Shown here: in pieces, positions 34,865 through 48,646 of the stretch
Numbering within the stretch: position 1 is the stretch's first letter
Layout of the letters: every line of letters starts with the position of its first letter
Assembly (NCBI RefSeq): GCF_021130785.1
Contig: NC_060213.1
Coordinates: forward strand, 63,278,001-63,342,000
Reading direction: 5' to 3'
Length of the DNA: 64,000 nt
From: Homalodisca vitripennis
Taxonomy: Eukaryota; Arthropoda; Insecta; Hemiptera; Cicadellidae
Made by a program: the position numbers and the translations under genes
The notes under the pieces: model-generated
The model's input: only the letters and a program-made list of their open reading frames with translations
Databases searched by the model: none
What the model was told of the DNA's origin: nothing

Positions 34865-37100
34865 TCCTATTATATATACAGCCGCATGTGAAACTGACTG
34901 ACTGATATATGTATACAAATTCTAACCTACTTCTAGAAGTGCTAGAAAGAAACTTGAAATTTTGCACGCAGGTACCTTTTGCCGTATAACCAACAGGAAA
35001 AGTCTGAAAACCGGGAATTTTTACTTTTAAACCCCTCAAAAAAATTCCCGAAAAATCGCGCATTCTTTACCCTTGCAAGCCTTTCTTGTAAGCCCGATAG
35101 CGGGCGAACCGTTGGAGCTAGCTTCGATCTGACGAAAAATCGTTAGTCAGGAATGAAGTGAACAACAAAAAAGGTCCAGTGACTTTTTGCTCTATCTTCC
35201 ATGGTTAAGCGACAAAACGCTCGAACATTTGACATTCCAGAGATTTTTTTGATAAAAATAATGTTTCGAGCCCGATAGCGGCCGAACCGTTGGTCGTAGC
35301 TCAAATCTGATTGACCCATCAAATTAGCAAATTACGTGATCTACAGAAATGGTCTAGTGACTTTTTGCCCTATCTCCATCGGTATGACCGCAATACGCGA
35401 TTATGTGCAAAATTTATGTAATTTTTTACGTGAAAACTTTGTTTTTGGGGTCGATAGCGGCGAAACAATTGGTCGGAGGTCAAAATAAAACAAAGGTTAG
35501 ATTTAGTAAATAATATGATCTACAAAAAAGGTTCAGTTACTTTTTACTATATCTCCATTATTTTGACCGCAAAAACGCGATTAAGTGAAAATATTTGGAA
35601 ATTTTCGCCTACAAATTTTCATTCCAGCCTTGATAGCGGCCCTTAAACGGTTGGTCGTAGCTCAAAACACGTCATTTAACAACTTTTAGTAAACGACGTG
35701 TTCTATAAAAAAAGTCCAGTAACTTTTTGCCTTATCCTAAGTGGTCTGGCCTAAAAACCTGTTTAAAAGGAAATGTTTTATTATTTTTAGATGAACATTT
35801 TGTTTCTGGAGGCAGTAGCAGCCGAACCATTGGTCATAACTTAAATCCTAAATGTTCAATAACTAGACAGAATTTTACCAATCACCAAATCTCTTAACCC
35901 CCCTTTGGGAAGTTCCCAGGATGACCAGATAACCCCCTGATGTCTTAACCCTTGGTAACGTTAACCCCTCCCCCCCTGGGAATTCCTTGTATGACCTCAT
36001 GTCCGAATTTTACCTATCAATAAACCACTCTTATCCCTTAATTAGGCAAACACCCTAGTTTTACATCCTTTAATAAGCCTGGAAAACTCTATAAATGGTA
36101 AAATATTTGTCGTGGATTGGCAATTTTTTGAGTTTTTAAATTTATGTGCGATAAATATTTGTGTAATTCATTCCAGATTCAGACTGCACTTGCTTTGCTA
36201 GGTTAACGAGTGAATACAACCCCACATTAGAAATTAGCTGAGCGTTAGCTAAGCGTCAGTAGTAGATATGGACAGAGTGAAGTTTTGTTTTGTTCACAGA
36301 CACAACACCCTCAAAAATAGACCCCAGTGTGTCATTTACCCCCGGTAACATTAACCCCCCCCCGGGAATTTACTGGTAAGACCAGATAACCTCCTGAGTA
36401 AAATAAACCCCCTGATGTCTTAACCCCCGATAACATTAAACCCCCCCAGGGAATTTCTCGGCATGACCTCATGTCCGAATTTTACCAATCACCAAATCCC
36501 TCTCATCCCCGATTTTGCTAGCGTACATCAGATCTACCAATCACCAAATCCTTTAACCACCCCCGGGAATTTCCTGTTATGACTAGATAACCTCCTGAGT
36601 AAATTAAAACCCCCTGATGGCTTAACCTCGGTAAGATTAACTTCCCCCCTGGGAATTTCCTGGCATGACTATATACACTCCTGAGCAAATAAAACCCCCT
36701 AAGCAACTTAAAAATGTTGACTTAGGGTAGGTGTTTTACTATATTTCCACTCAACAATTTACAATAGTTGACAGGTGCAGACTTTACTACCACACTCTGT
36801 ACTTCCTAAACCAGAGCTCGTAGCTCAAATCTGATGGCATAATCGAAACACAAAATTAAATTTCCGACAAGAAAGGTCCGGTCACTTTTTGTCGTATCTC
36901 TAACGGTTTAGCCGCAAAATGCCCTCAAAGTCAAAAGTTTGGACGAATCCGGAAAAAAATCAATAAAAAGGTCAATTTTTAAATCCCTTGTCATTTACCT
37001 AATGTCCGGACTTAACCAGTCACCGAATTCCGCTTATCCCCGAATTTTAAGCATCTACCTTGGGGGCCTGGGGCGTAGCCCCCAGCGAGCCGAAGGCGAG
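34865..37100 (+). mobile_element. Array unit 6, class B (2236 bp)
   Basis: The start lacks the long GACT run and reads GCATGTGAAACTGACTGACT. It is almost identical to unit 8 over its length. Its 3' hairpin (37068-37085) has one G fewer on the left arm. Confidence 0.7.
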
Positions 37101-39132
37101 TCCTATATATATACAGCCGCATGTGTAACTCACTCACTGACTCACTGACACATAGGTAATACTAATTCTAACATAGTTCTAGAAGTGCTGGAAAACGTGA
37201 AATTTTGCACGCACGTCGCACGTATCTTCAAACCTCCGGGAAAAGTCTGAAAACCGGATTTTTTTACTTTTGAACCCCTCAAAAAAATTCCCGAACGGAC
37301 CCCTTTTTGCCCTTGCAGGCTTTTCTTTGAAGCCCGATAGCGGGCGAACCGTTGGAGCTAGCTTCGATTTGACGAAAATTCATGGTCAGGAATGAAGTGA
37401 ACTACAAAAAAGGTCCAGTGACTTTTTGCTATATCTCCATCGGTTTGGCCGCAAAACGCGATTACATTAAAATATTTTGAAATTTTCGCCCAAAAATTTA
37501 CCTTTCGGGCTCGATAGCGGCTAAACGGTTGGTCGTAGCTCAAAACAAATTTTCAATGGGATTTAGTAAATCGCGTGATCTACAAAAAAGGTCGAGTAAC
37601 TTATTGCCCTATCCCCAATGGTTTGGCCGCATTACGCGTTATAAAGTATCGATTTTTTAAGTTTTACGCAAGATTTTGTTTTCTGGGCTCTATTTCAGAC
37701 AAAATCTTAGTTCTAGGCCAGAATAAAAATTTGATTTTAATACAAAATAATGCGATGTACACAAAAGTTCAAGTGACCTTTTACTCTATCTTCCATGGTT
37801 TAGCCGTAAAACGTGATTATGTCGAAAATTTCACTTAAAAACTTACATTTTGGGCTCGATAGTGGCCGAACCGTTGGCCGTAGCTTAAATGTAAAACTTT
37901 TCATAACTAGCTATTTATGAAATCAACAAAAAAGGTCCAGTAGCTTTTTGTCGTTTATCTTTCCGTAAGCCTGGTTAATGCTCTAAAAGGCAAATTCTTT
38001 GTCGTGAATTGGCAATTTTTGAGTTTTTAATTTTTAATGTAACTATAATTAGTGCGATTCATGCTGGTTCCAGATTAACCTTGTATTAATACGTTAACGA
38101 GTGACTAAAACCCCCCTCCACATCGGGAGTTGGCTGAGCGTTAGTGAAGCTTTCAAAAGTAGATAGGGACAGAGTTTTTTTATTACGTTCACAGACACAA
38201 CACCCTATAAAATAGGCCCACGTGTGTCATTAACCCCTTGTAACATTAACCCCCCCGGGAATTTGTTCATATGACCAGGCAATATCCTGACTAAATTAAA
38301 CCCCCTGATGTCTTAACCCCCTTTAACATTCTGCCTGATATCGGTTGAACGGTAGGTCGTAGATCAAATCTGAGGGCACAATCGAAAGATAAAATTAAAT
38401 TTCCTTGAGGAAAGGTCCAGTTACTTTTTCTCGTATCTCTAACGGTTAACCCGTAAAACGCCATTAAAGTCAAAACTTTGATTAAACCTGAAAAATTAAA
38501 TAACATAGGTCCAAGATAATGCCGAATTCCGCTTATCCCCGAATTTGGCCAACACCCGAAAGGGAGCCTGGGGTGTGTCGTTAACCCCCGGTAACATTAA
38601 CCCCCCCCGCGCAATTTCCTGTTATGACTAAATAACCAACTGAGTAAATTAAACCCCGTGATGTATTAACCCCCGGTTAGCATTAAACCCCCCCCCCCCC
38701 CAGGGAATTTCCAGGCATGACCTCATGTCCGAATTTTTCCAATCACCAAATCTCTTAACCCCCCCCTTGGGAAGTTACTGGTATGACCAGATAACCCCCT
38801 CATGTCTTAACCCCTGAAAACATTAAACCCCCCCCCCAGGGAATTTCCTGGCATGACCTCACGTCCGAATTTTACCAATCACCAAATCTCTTAACCCCCC
38901 CCTTGGGAAGTTCCTGGTATGACCAGATAACCCCCTGATGTCTTAACCCCTGGTAGCATTAAACACCTCCCCAGGGAATTTCCTGGCATGACCTCATGAC
39001 CCGAATTTTACTAATAACCAAATCTCTCTTATCCCCGAATTTACAAGCGTAAATTTAACCACTCATCCCGAAATTTGCCAAGCGTACACCATGGGGGCCT
39101 GGGGGCGTAGCCCCCAGCGAGCCGAAGGCGAG
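37101..39132 (+). mobile_element. Array unit 7, class D (2032 bp)
   Basis: Same class as unit 2, but longer in the C-rich part. Its hairpin is at 39099-39117. An internal AGCCTGGGGTGTGTC near 38566 looks like a broken hairpin relic, suggesting an earlier unit fusion. Confidence 0.7.
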
Positions 39133-41363
39133 TCCTATTATATATACAGCCGCATGTGAAACTGACTGACTGATATATGTATACAAATTCTAACCTACTT
39201 CTAGAAGTGCTAGAAACTTGAAATTTTGCACGCAGGTACCTTTTGCCGTATAACCAACAGGAAAAGTCTGAAAACCGGGAATTTTTACTTTTAAACCCCT
39301 CAAAAAAATTCCCGAAAAATCGCGCATTCTTTACCCTTGCAAGCCTTTCTTGTAAGCCCGATAGCGGGCGAACCGTTGGAGCTAGCTTCGATCTGACGAA
39401 AAATCGTTAGTCAGGAATGAAGTGAACAACAAAAAAGGTCCAGTGACTTTTTGCTCTATCTTCCATGGTTTAAGCGACAAAACGCTCGAACATTTGACAT
39501 TCCAGAGATTTTTTTGATAAAAATAATGTTTCGAGCCCGATAGCGGCCGAACCGTTGGTCGTAGCTCAAATCTGATTGACCCATCAAATTAGAAAATTAC
39601 GTGATCTACAGAAATGGTCTAGTGACTTTTTGCCCTATCTCCATCGGTATGACCGCAATACGCGATTATGTGCAAAATTTATGTAATTTTTTACGTGAAA
39701 ACTTTGTTTTTGGGGTCGATAGCGGCGAAACAATTGGTCGGAGGTCAAAATAAAACAAAGGTTAGATTTAGTAAATAATATGATCTACAAAAAAGGTTCA
39801 GTTACTTTTTACTATATCTCCATTATTTTGACCGCAAAACGCGATTAAGTGAAAATATTTGGAAATTTTCGCCTACAAATTTTCATTCCAGCCTTGATAG
39901 CGGCTAAACGGTTGGTCGTAGCTCAAAACACGTCATTTAACAACTTTTAGTAAACGACGTGTTCTATAAAAAAAGTCCAGTAACTTTTTGCCTTATCCTA
40001 AGTGGTCTGGCCTAAAAACCTGTTTAAAAGGAAATGTTTTATTATTTTTAGATGAACATTTTGTTTCTGGAGGCAGTAGCAGCCGAACCATTGGTCATAA
40101 CTTAAATCCTAAATGTTCAATAACTAGACAGAATTTTACCAATCACCAAATCTCTTAACCCCCCTTTGGGAAGTTCCCAGGATGACCAGATAACCCCCTG
40201 ATGTCTTAACCCTTGGTAACGTTAACCCCTCCCCCCCTGGGAATTCCTTGTATGACCTCATGTCCGAATTTTACCTATCAATAAACCACTCTTATCCCTT
40301 AATTAGGCAAAACACCCTAGTTTTACATCCTTTAATAAGCCTGGAAAACTCTATAAATGGTAAAATATTTGTCGTGGGATTGGCAATTTTTTGGAGTTTT
40401 AAATTTATGTGCGATAAATATTTGTGTAATTCATTCCAGATTCAGACTGCACTTGCTTTGCTAGGTTAACGAGTGAATACAACCCCACATTAGAAATTAG
40501 CTGAGCGTTAGCTAAGCGTCAGTAGTAGATATGGACAGAGTGAAGTTTTGTTTTGTTCACAGACACAACACCCTCAAAAATAGACCCCAGTGTGTCATTT
40601 ACCCCCGGTAACATTAACCCCCCCCCGGGAATTTACTGGTAAGACCAGATAACCTCCTGAGTAAAATAAACCCCCTGATGTCTTAACCCCCGATAACATT
40701 AAACCCCCCCAGGGAATTTCTCGGCATGACCTCATGTCCGAATTTTACCAATCACCAAATCCCTCTCATCCCCGATTTTGCTAGCGTACATCAGATCTAC
40801 CAATCACCAAATCCTTTAACCACCCCCGGGAATTTCCTGTTATGACTAGATAACCTCCTGAGTAAATTAAACCCCCTGATGGCTTAACCTCGGTAAGATT
40901 AACTTCCCCCCTGGGAATTTCCTGGCATGACTATATACACTCCTGAGCAAATAAAACCCCCTAAGCAACTTAAAAATGTTGACTTAGGGTAGGTGTTTTA
41001 CTATATTTCCACTCAACAATTTACAATAGTTGACAGGTGCAGACTTTACTACCACACTCTGTACTTCCTAAACCAGAGCTCGTAGCTCAAATCTGATGGC
41101 ATAATCGAAACACAAAATTAAATTTCCGACAAGAAAGGTCCGGTCACTTTTTGTCGTATCTCTAACGGTTTAGCCGCAAAATGCCCTCAAAGTCAAAAGT
41201 TTGGACGAATCCGGAAAAAAATCAATAAAAAGGTCAATTTTTAAATCCCTTGTCATTTACCTAATGTCCGGACTTAACCAGTCACCGAATTCCGCTTATC
41301 CCCGAATTTTAAGCATCTACCTTGGGGGCCTGGGGGCGTAGCCCCCAGCGAGCCGAAGGCGAG
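39133..41363 (+). mobile_element. Array unit 8, class B (2231 bp)
   Basis: Near-duplicate of unit 6, separated from it by a class D unit. Its hairpin is at 41330-41348. Confidence 0.7.
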
Positions 41364-43923
41364 TCTAATATACTATACAGCCGCATGTGTAACTGACTCA
41401 CTCACTCACTGATGATGTATAGATACAAAATTCTAACCTACTTCTAGAAGTGCTAGAAACTTGAAATTTGGCACGCAGGTACCTTTTGCCGTGTAACCAA
41501 CAGGAAAAGTCTAAAAACCGGGAATTTTTAGTTTTAACCCCTCAAAAAAATTCCCAAAAAAACACGCATTTTTTACCCTTGCAGGCATTTTTTGTAAGCC
41601 CGATAGCGGGCGAACCGTTGAAGCTAGCTCGGATCTGACGAAAAATCGTTAGTCAGGAATAAAGTGATCTACAAAAAAGGTTCAGTGACTTTTTGCTCTA
41701 TCTTCCATAGTTAAGCGACAAAACGCTCGAATATTTGACATTCCAAAGATTTTTTCGATAAAAATAATGTTTCAAGCCCGATAGCGGCCGAACCGTTGGT
41801 CGTAGCTCAAATCTGATTGACCCATTAAATTAGCAAATTGCCCAATCTACAGAAAAGGTCCAGTGACCTTTTGCCCTATCTCCATTGGTTTGGCCGAAAA
41901 AAAACGTGATTATGTGCAATTTTTTTGTAATATTTACGTGAAAAGTTTGTTTTTGAGGTCGATAGCGGCGAAACCATTGGTCGGAGTTCAAAATAAATCA
42001 AAGGTTAGATTTAGGAAATAATGTGAGCTACAAAAAAGGTCCAGTGACTTTTTACTCTATCTCCATTTGTTTGTCCGCAAAACGCTATTAAGTGAAAATA
42101 TTTGGAAATTTTCGCCTACAAATTTACATTCCGGGCTTGATAACGGCTAAACGGTTGGTCGTAGCTCAAAACAAATCTTCAACGGGTATTAGGAAATGAC
42201 GTGATCTACAAAAAAGGTTCAGTAACATTTTGCCCTATCCTCAACGGTTTGGCCGCATAACGCGTTTTAAAGTTTTAATTTTTTGAGTTTTACGTGAGAT
42301 TTTTGTTTTCTGGGCTCTATTTCAGACAAAATCTTAGTTTTAGCCCATATTAAAAATTTGATTTTTAATACAACATAATGCGATCTACACAAAAAGGTCC
42401 AGTGACCTTTTACACTATATTCCATGATTTAACCGTAAAACGTGATTATATTGAAAATTTCACTTAAAAACTTACTTTTCGTGCTCGATAGTGGCCGAAC
42501 CGTTTGGCCCTAGCTTGATTGTAAAACTTTTTATAAGTAGCTATAGATAGGATCTACAAAAAAAGGTCCAGCAGCTTTCTGTCGTTTATCTTTCCGTAAT
42601 CCTGATAAATGCTCTAAATGGCTAATTCTTTGTCGTCACTTTTAAGTGTTTTAAATTTTGCAACTTATAATTAGTGCGGTTCATACTGGTTCCATATTGA
42701 CCTTGTTATTACTACTTTAACGAGTGACTAAAACACCCCTCCACATCGGGAGTTGGCTGAGCGTTAGTGAAGCTTCAATAGTAGATAGGGACAGAGTGTT
42801 TATTTTTTGTTTAATTTTATGAAAATATTAGTTCGTTGTCAAAACTCTGGCGTGGAATGATAATTTCCGAAGTAATGTAAACCCCCTGATCAACGGTTTT
42901 ATTTTTGATAAAAAATTCCTCGTTAGCCCAGACACAAATTTACTAGAAAAGTACCACGCGTTCTTTAACCCCCGAGAAGATAAAACCCCCTCTCCCGGGA
43001 ATTTCCTTGGTTGATGAACTCCTGATTAAATTAAACCGCCCTGATCAACTTAATATTCTGATAAAGGTAGTTTTAAATTTATTTACACTATATCCGTTTA
43101 CACAACAGCTGACTAGTGCAGACTTTTATCCCAAGCGTTGTACCGACTAAACCAGAGATCGTAGCTCAAATCCGAGAGTTGAATCCAAAAACAAAATTAA
43201 AATTTCCGACAAGAAAGGTCCAGTCACTTTTTCTCGTATCTCTAACGGTTAACCCGTAAAATATCATTAAAGTCAAAACTTTGATGAAAGGTGGCCTGGG
43301 GTGTGTCATTAACCCCCGGTAACATTAATCCCCCCCGGGATTTCTAGGTATGACCAGATAATCTCCTGAGTAAATTAAAACCCCCTGATGTGATAACCCC
43401 CCCGGTACCATTAACCCTCCCAGGGAATATACTGGCTTGACCTCATGTCTGAATTTTACTAATCACCAAATCTCTTAACCCCCCTTGGGAAGTTCCTGGT
43501 ATGACCAGATAGCCCCCCGATGTCTTAACCCACGGTAACGTTAAACCCCCCGCCCCCTTGGGAAGTTCCTGGTATGACCAGATATCCCCCTGATGTCTTA
43601 ACCCCTGGTAACATTAAAACCCCCCAGGGAATTTCCTGGCTTTACCTCATGTCCGAATTTTAACAATCACCAAATATCTTTAACCCCCCCCCTTGGGAAG
43701 TTTCTGGTATGACCAGATATCCCCCTGATGTCTTAACCCCTGGTAACATTAAACCCCCCCCCCCAGGGAATTTCCTGGCTTGACCTCATGTCCGAATTTT
43801 AACAATCACCAAGTCTCTCTTATCCCCGAATTTGCAAGCGTAAAATTTAACCGCTCATCTCCGAATTTGGCCAACACCCAAAAGGGGGCCTGGGGGCGTA
43901 GCCCCCAGCGAGCCGAAGGCGAG
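41364..43923 (+). mobile_element. Array unit 9, class C (2560 bp)
   Basis: Near-duplicate of unit 1. It contains several tandem C-rich blocks of about 130 bp (CTTGGGAAGTTCCTGGTATG ... GGGAATTTCCTGGC). Its hairpin is at 43890-43908. A hairpin-like GGCCTGGGGTGTGTC relic near 43293 matches one in unit 1. Confidence 0.7.
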
Positions 43924-45494
43924 TCTAATATATATACAACCGCATGTGTAACTGACTGACTGACTGACTCACTCACTCACTCACGTATACTAATTCTAAA
44001 CCTACTTCCAGATGAGTTAGAGACTTGAAATTTGGTACACAGATAGCTTTCCACGTGTAACCACCAGGAAAATCCCGAAAAGTGAGAATTTTTCATTTTC
44101 AATCCCTCAAAAAAATTCCCAAAAAATCGCGCATTCTTCACCCCTGCAGGCATTTTTTTGTAAGCCCGATAGCGGGCGAACCGTTGGAGCTAGCTCGGAT
44201 CTGACGGAAAATTCATGGTCAGGAATGAAGTGAACTACAAAAAAGGTCTAATGACTTTTTGCTCTATCTTCCATGGTTAAGCGACAAAACGCTCGAAACA
44301 TTTGAAATTCCAGAGATTTTTTTCGATAAAAATAATGTTTCAAGCCCGATAGCGGCCGAACCGTTGGTCGTAGCTCAAATCTGATTGACCCATCAAATTA
44401 GCAAATTGCGCGATCTACAGAAAAGGTCCAGTAATCTTTTGCCCTATCTCGATTTGTTTGGCCGAAAAAACGTGATTATGTACAATTTTGTTGTAACTTT
44501 TACGCGAAACTTTTGTTTTTGGGGTCGATAGCGGCGAAACCATTGGTCGGAGGTCAAAATAAGACTAACGTTTTATTTAGGAAATAAGATGACCTACAAA
44601 AAAGGTCCAGTGACTTTTTACTATATTTCCCTTAGTTTGACCGCAAAACGCGATTAAGTGAAAATATTGGACATTTTCGCCTAAAAATTTACATTCCGGG
44701 CTTGATAGCGGCTAAACGGTTGGTCGTAACTCAAAACAAATTTTAAACGGGATTTAGGAAATCACTTGATCTACAGAAAAGGTTCAGTGACTTCGGGAGT
44801 TGGCTGAGCGTTAGCTAAGCGTCAATAGTAGATAGGGACAGAGGAATATTTATTATGTTCACAGACACAATACCCTCTAAAAAAGGCCCAAGTGTGTCAT
44901 TAACCCCCGGTAATATTAACCCCCCCCCCGGGGATTTCCTGGTATGACCTGATAACCTCCTGTACATTCAACCCCCTGATGTGTTAAACCCCCCTGGTAA
45001 CATTAAACCCCCCCAGGGAATTTCCTGCCATGACCTCATGTCCGAATTTTACCAGTCACCAAATCTCTTAACCCCCCCCCCTGGGAAGATCCTGGTATGA
45101 CCAGATAACCCCCTGGAGACTTATCCCCCGGTAACGTTAACCCCCCCTGGGAATTTTGTTCATATGACCAGACAATATCCTGACGAAATTAAACCCCCTC
45201 TTGTCTTAACCTCCTTAACATTAATCACCCACCCAGGGAATTTCTCGCCTTGACTAGATAGTCTCCTGGTGATATTAAACCCCCTGTTCGACTTAAAAAT
45301 ACTGCCTTGAGGTCGGTTTTTATTATGTTTATACTAAACAATTCAAGATAGCTGACCCGTGCAGACTTTTCTCCCGAGCTCATTTCTGGCTAAACCATAG
45401 GTCGTAGATCAGATCTGAGGGCACAATCGAAAGACAAAATTAAATTTCCAACAAGAAAGGTCCAGTCACTTTTTCTCGTATCTCTAACGGTTTA
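43924..45494 (+). mobile_element. Array unit 10, class A, 3'-truncated (1571 bp)
   Basis: Class A body with an expanded GACT/CACT microsatellite near the start. It breaks off after TCTAACGGTTTA into the next start and has no hairpin. Confidence 0.7.
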
Positions 45495-47072
45495 TCTAAT
45501 ATATATACAACCGCATGTGTAACTGACTGACTGACTGACTCACTCACTCACTCACGTATACTAATTCTAACCTACTTCCAGATGAGTTAGAGACTTGAAA
45601 TTTGGTACACAGATAGCTTTCCACGTGTAACCACCAGGAAAATCCCGAAAAGTGAGAATTTTTCATTTTCAACCCCTCAAAAAATTCCCAAAAAATCGCG
45701 CATTCTTCACCCCTGCAGGCATTTTTTGTAAGCCCGATAGCGGGCGAACCGTTGGAGCTAGCTCGGATCTGACGGAAAATTCATAGTCAGGAATGAAGTG
45801 AACTACAAAAAAGGTATAATGACTTTTTGCTCTATCTTCCATGGTTAAGCGACAAAAACGCTCGAACATTTGAAATTCCAGAGATTTTTTCGATAAAAAA
45901 TAATGTTTCAAGCCCGATAGCGGCCGAACCGTTGGTCGTAGCTCAAATCTGATTGACCCATCAAATTAGCAAATTGCGCGATCTACAGAAAAGGTCCAGT
46001 AATCTTTTGCCCTATCTCGATTGGTTTGGCCGAAAAAAACGTGATTATGTACAATTTTGTTGTAACTTTTACGCGAAACTTTTGTTTTTTGGGGTCGATA
46101 GCGGCGAAACCATTGGTCGGAGGTCAAAATAAGACTAACGTTTTATTTAGGAAATAAGATGACCTACAAAAAAGGTCCAGTGACTTTTTACTATATTTCC
46201 CTTAGTTTGACCGCAAAACGCGATTAAGTGAAAATATTGGACATTTTCGCCTAAAAAATTTACATTCCGGGCTTGATAGCGGCTAAACGGTTGGTCGTAA
46301 CTCAAAACAAATTTTAAACGGGATTTAGGAAATCACTTGATCTACAGAAAAGGTTCAGTGACTTCGGGAGTTGGCTGAGCGTTAGCTAAGCGTCAATAGT
46401 AGATAGGGGACAGAGGAATATTTATTATGTTCACAGACACAATACCCTCTAAAAAAGGCCCAAGTGTGTCATTAACCCCCGGTAATATTAACCACCCCCC
46501 CCCCCCGGGGATTTCCTGGTATGACCTGATAACCTCCTGTACATTCAACCCCCTGATGTGTTAACCCCCCTGGTAACATTAAACCCCCCCAGGGAATTTC
46601 CTGCCATGACCTCATGTCCGAATTTTACCAGTCACCAAATCTCTTAACCCCCCCCCCCCTGGGAAGATCCTGGTATGACCAGATAACCCCCTGGAGACTT
46701 ATCCCCCGGTAACGTTAACCCCCCCTGGGAATTTGTTCATATGACCAGACAATATCCTGACGAAATTAAACCCCCTCTTGTCTTAACCTCCTTAACATTA
46801 ATCACCCACCCCAGGGAAATTTCTCGCCTTGACTAGATAGTCTCCTGGTGATATTAAACCCCCTGTTCGACTTAAAAATACTGCCTTGAGGTCGGTTTTT
46901 ATTATGTTTATACTAAACAATTCAAGATAGCTGACCCGTGCAGACTTTTCTCCCGAGCTCATTTCTGGCTAAACCATAGGTCGTAGATCAGATCTGAGGG
47001 CACAATCGAAAGACAAAATTAAATTTCCAACAAGAAAGGTCCAGTCACTTTTTCTCGTATCTCTAACGGTTA
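45495..47072 (+). mobile_element. Array unit 11, class A, 3'-truncated (1578 bp)
   Basis: Nearly identical to unit 10 and ends at essentially the same junction. A class marker shared with units 10 and 12 is the 3' variant TTTCCAACAAGAAAGG, where units 4 and 5 have TTTTCGACAAGAAAGG. Confidence 0.7.
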
Positions 47073-48646
47073 TCTAATATATATACAACCGCATGTGTAA
47101 CTGACTGACTGACTGACTCACTCACTCACTCACGTATACTAATTCTAACCTACTTCCAGATGAGTTAGAGACTTGAAATTTGGTACACAGATAGCTTTCC
47201 ACGTGTAACCACCAGGAAAATCCCGAAAAAAAGTGAGAATTTTTCATTTTCAACCCCTCAAAAAATTCCCAAAAAATCGCGCATTCTTCACCCCTGCAGG
47301 CATTTTTTGTAAGCCCGATAGCGGGCGAACCGTTGGAGCTAGCTTGGATCTGACGGAAAAATTCATAGTCAGGAATGAAGTGAACTACAAAAAAGGTATA
47401 ATGACTTTTTGCTCTATCTTCCATGGTTAAGCGACAAAACGCTCGAACATTTGAAATTCCAGAGATTTTTTCGATAAAAATAATGTTTCAAGCCCGATAG
47501 CGGCCGAACCGTTGGTCGTAGCTCAAATCTGATTGACCCATCAAATTAGCAAATTGCGCGATCTACAGAAAAGGTCCAGTAATCTTTTGCCCTATCTCGA
47601 TTGGTTTGGCCGAAAAAACGTGATTATGTACAATTTTGTTGTAACTTTTACGCGAAACTTTTGTTTTTGGGGTCGATAGCGGCGAAACCATTGGTCGGAG
47701 GTCAAAATAAGACTAACGTTTTATTTAGGAAATAAGATGACCTACAAAAAAGGTCCAGTGACCTTTTTACTATATTTCCCTTAGTTTGACCGCAAAACGC
47801 GATTAAGTGAAAAATATTGGACATTTTCGCCTAAAAATTTACATTCCGGGCTTGATAGCGGCTAAACGGTTGGTCGTAACTCAAAACAAATTTTAAACGG
47901 GATTTAGGAAATCACGTGATCTACAGAAAAGGTTCAGTGACTTCGGGAGTTGGCTGAGCGTTAGCTAAGCGTCAATAGTAGATAGGGACAGAGGAATATT
48001 TATTATGTTCACAGACACAATACCCTCTAAAAAAGGCCCAAGTGTGTCATTAACCCCCGGTAATATTAACCCCCCCCCCGGGGATTTCCTGGTATGACCT
48101 GATAACCTCCTGTACATTCAACCCCCTGATGTGTTAACCCCCCTGGTAACATTAAACCCCCCCAGGGAATTTCCTGCCATGACCTCATGTCCGAATTTTA
48201 CCAGTCACCAAATCTCTTAACCCCCCCCCTGGGAAGATCCTGGTATGACCAGATAACCCCCTGGAGACTTATCCCCCGGTAACGTTAACCCCCCCTGGGA
48301 ATTTGTTCATATGACCAGACAATATCCTGACGAAATTAAACCCCCTCTTGTCTTAACCTCCTTAACATTAATCACCCACCCAGGGAATTTCTCGCCTTGA
48401 CTAGATAGTCTCCTGGTGATATTAAACCCCCTGTTCGACTTAAAATACTGCCTTGAGGTCGGTTTTTATTATGTTTATACTAAACAATTCAAGATAGCTG
48501 ACCCGTGCAGACTTTTCTCCCGAGCTCATTTCTGGCTAAACCATAGGTCGTAGATCAGATCTGAGGGCACAATCGAAAGACAAAATTAAATTTCCAACAA
48601 GAAAGGTCCAGTCACTTTTTCTCGTATCTCTAACGGTTATCTAATC
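47073..48646 (+). mobile_element. Array unit 12, class A, 3'-truncated (1574 bp)
   Basis: Third member of the second A triplet. It ends at TAACGGTTATCTAA, followed by a different start (TCCTATATATACAGCC) of unit 13. Confidence 0.7.
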
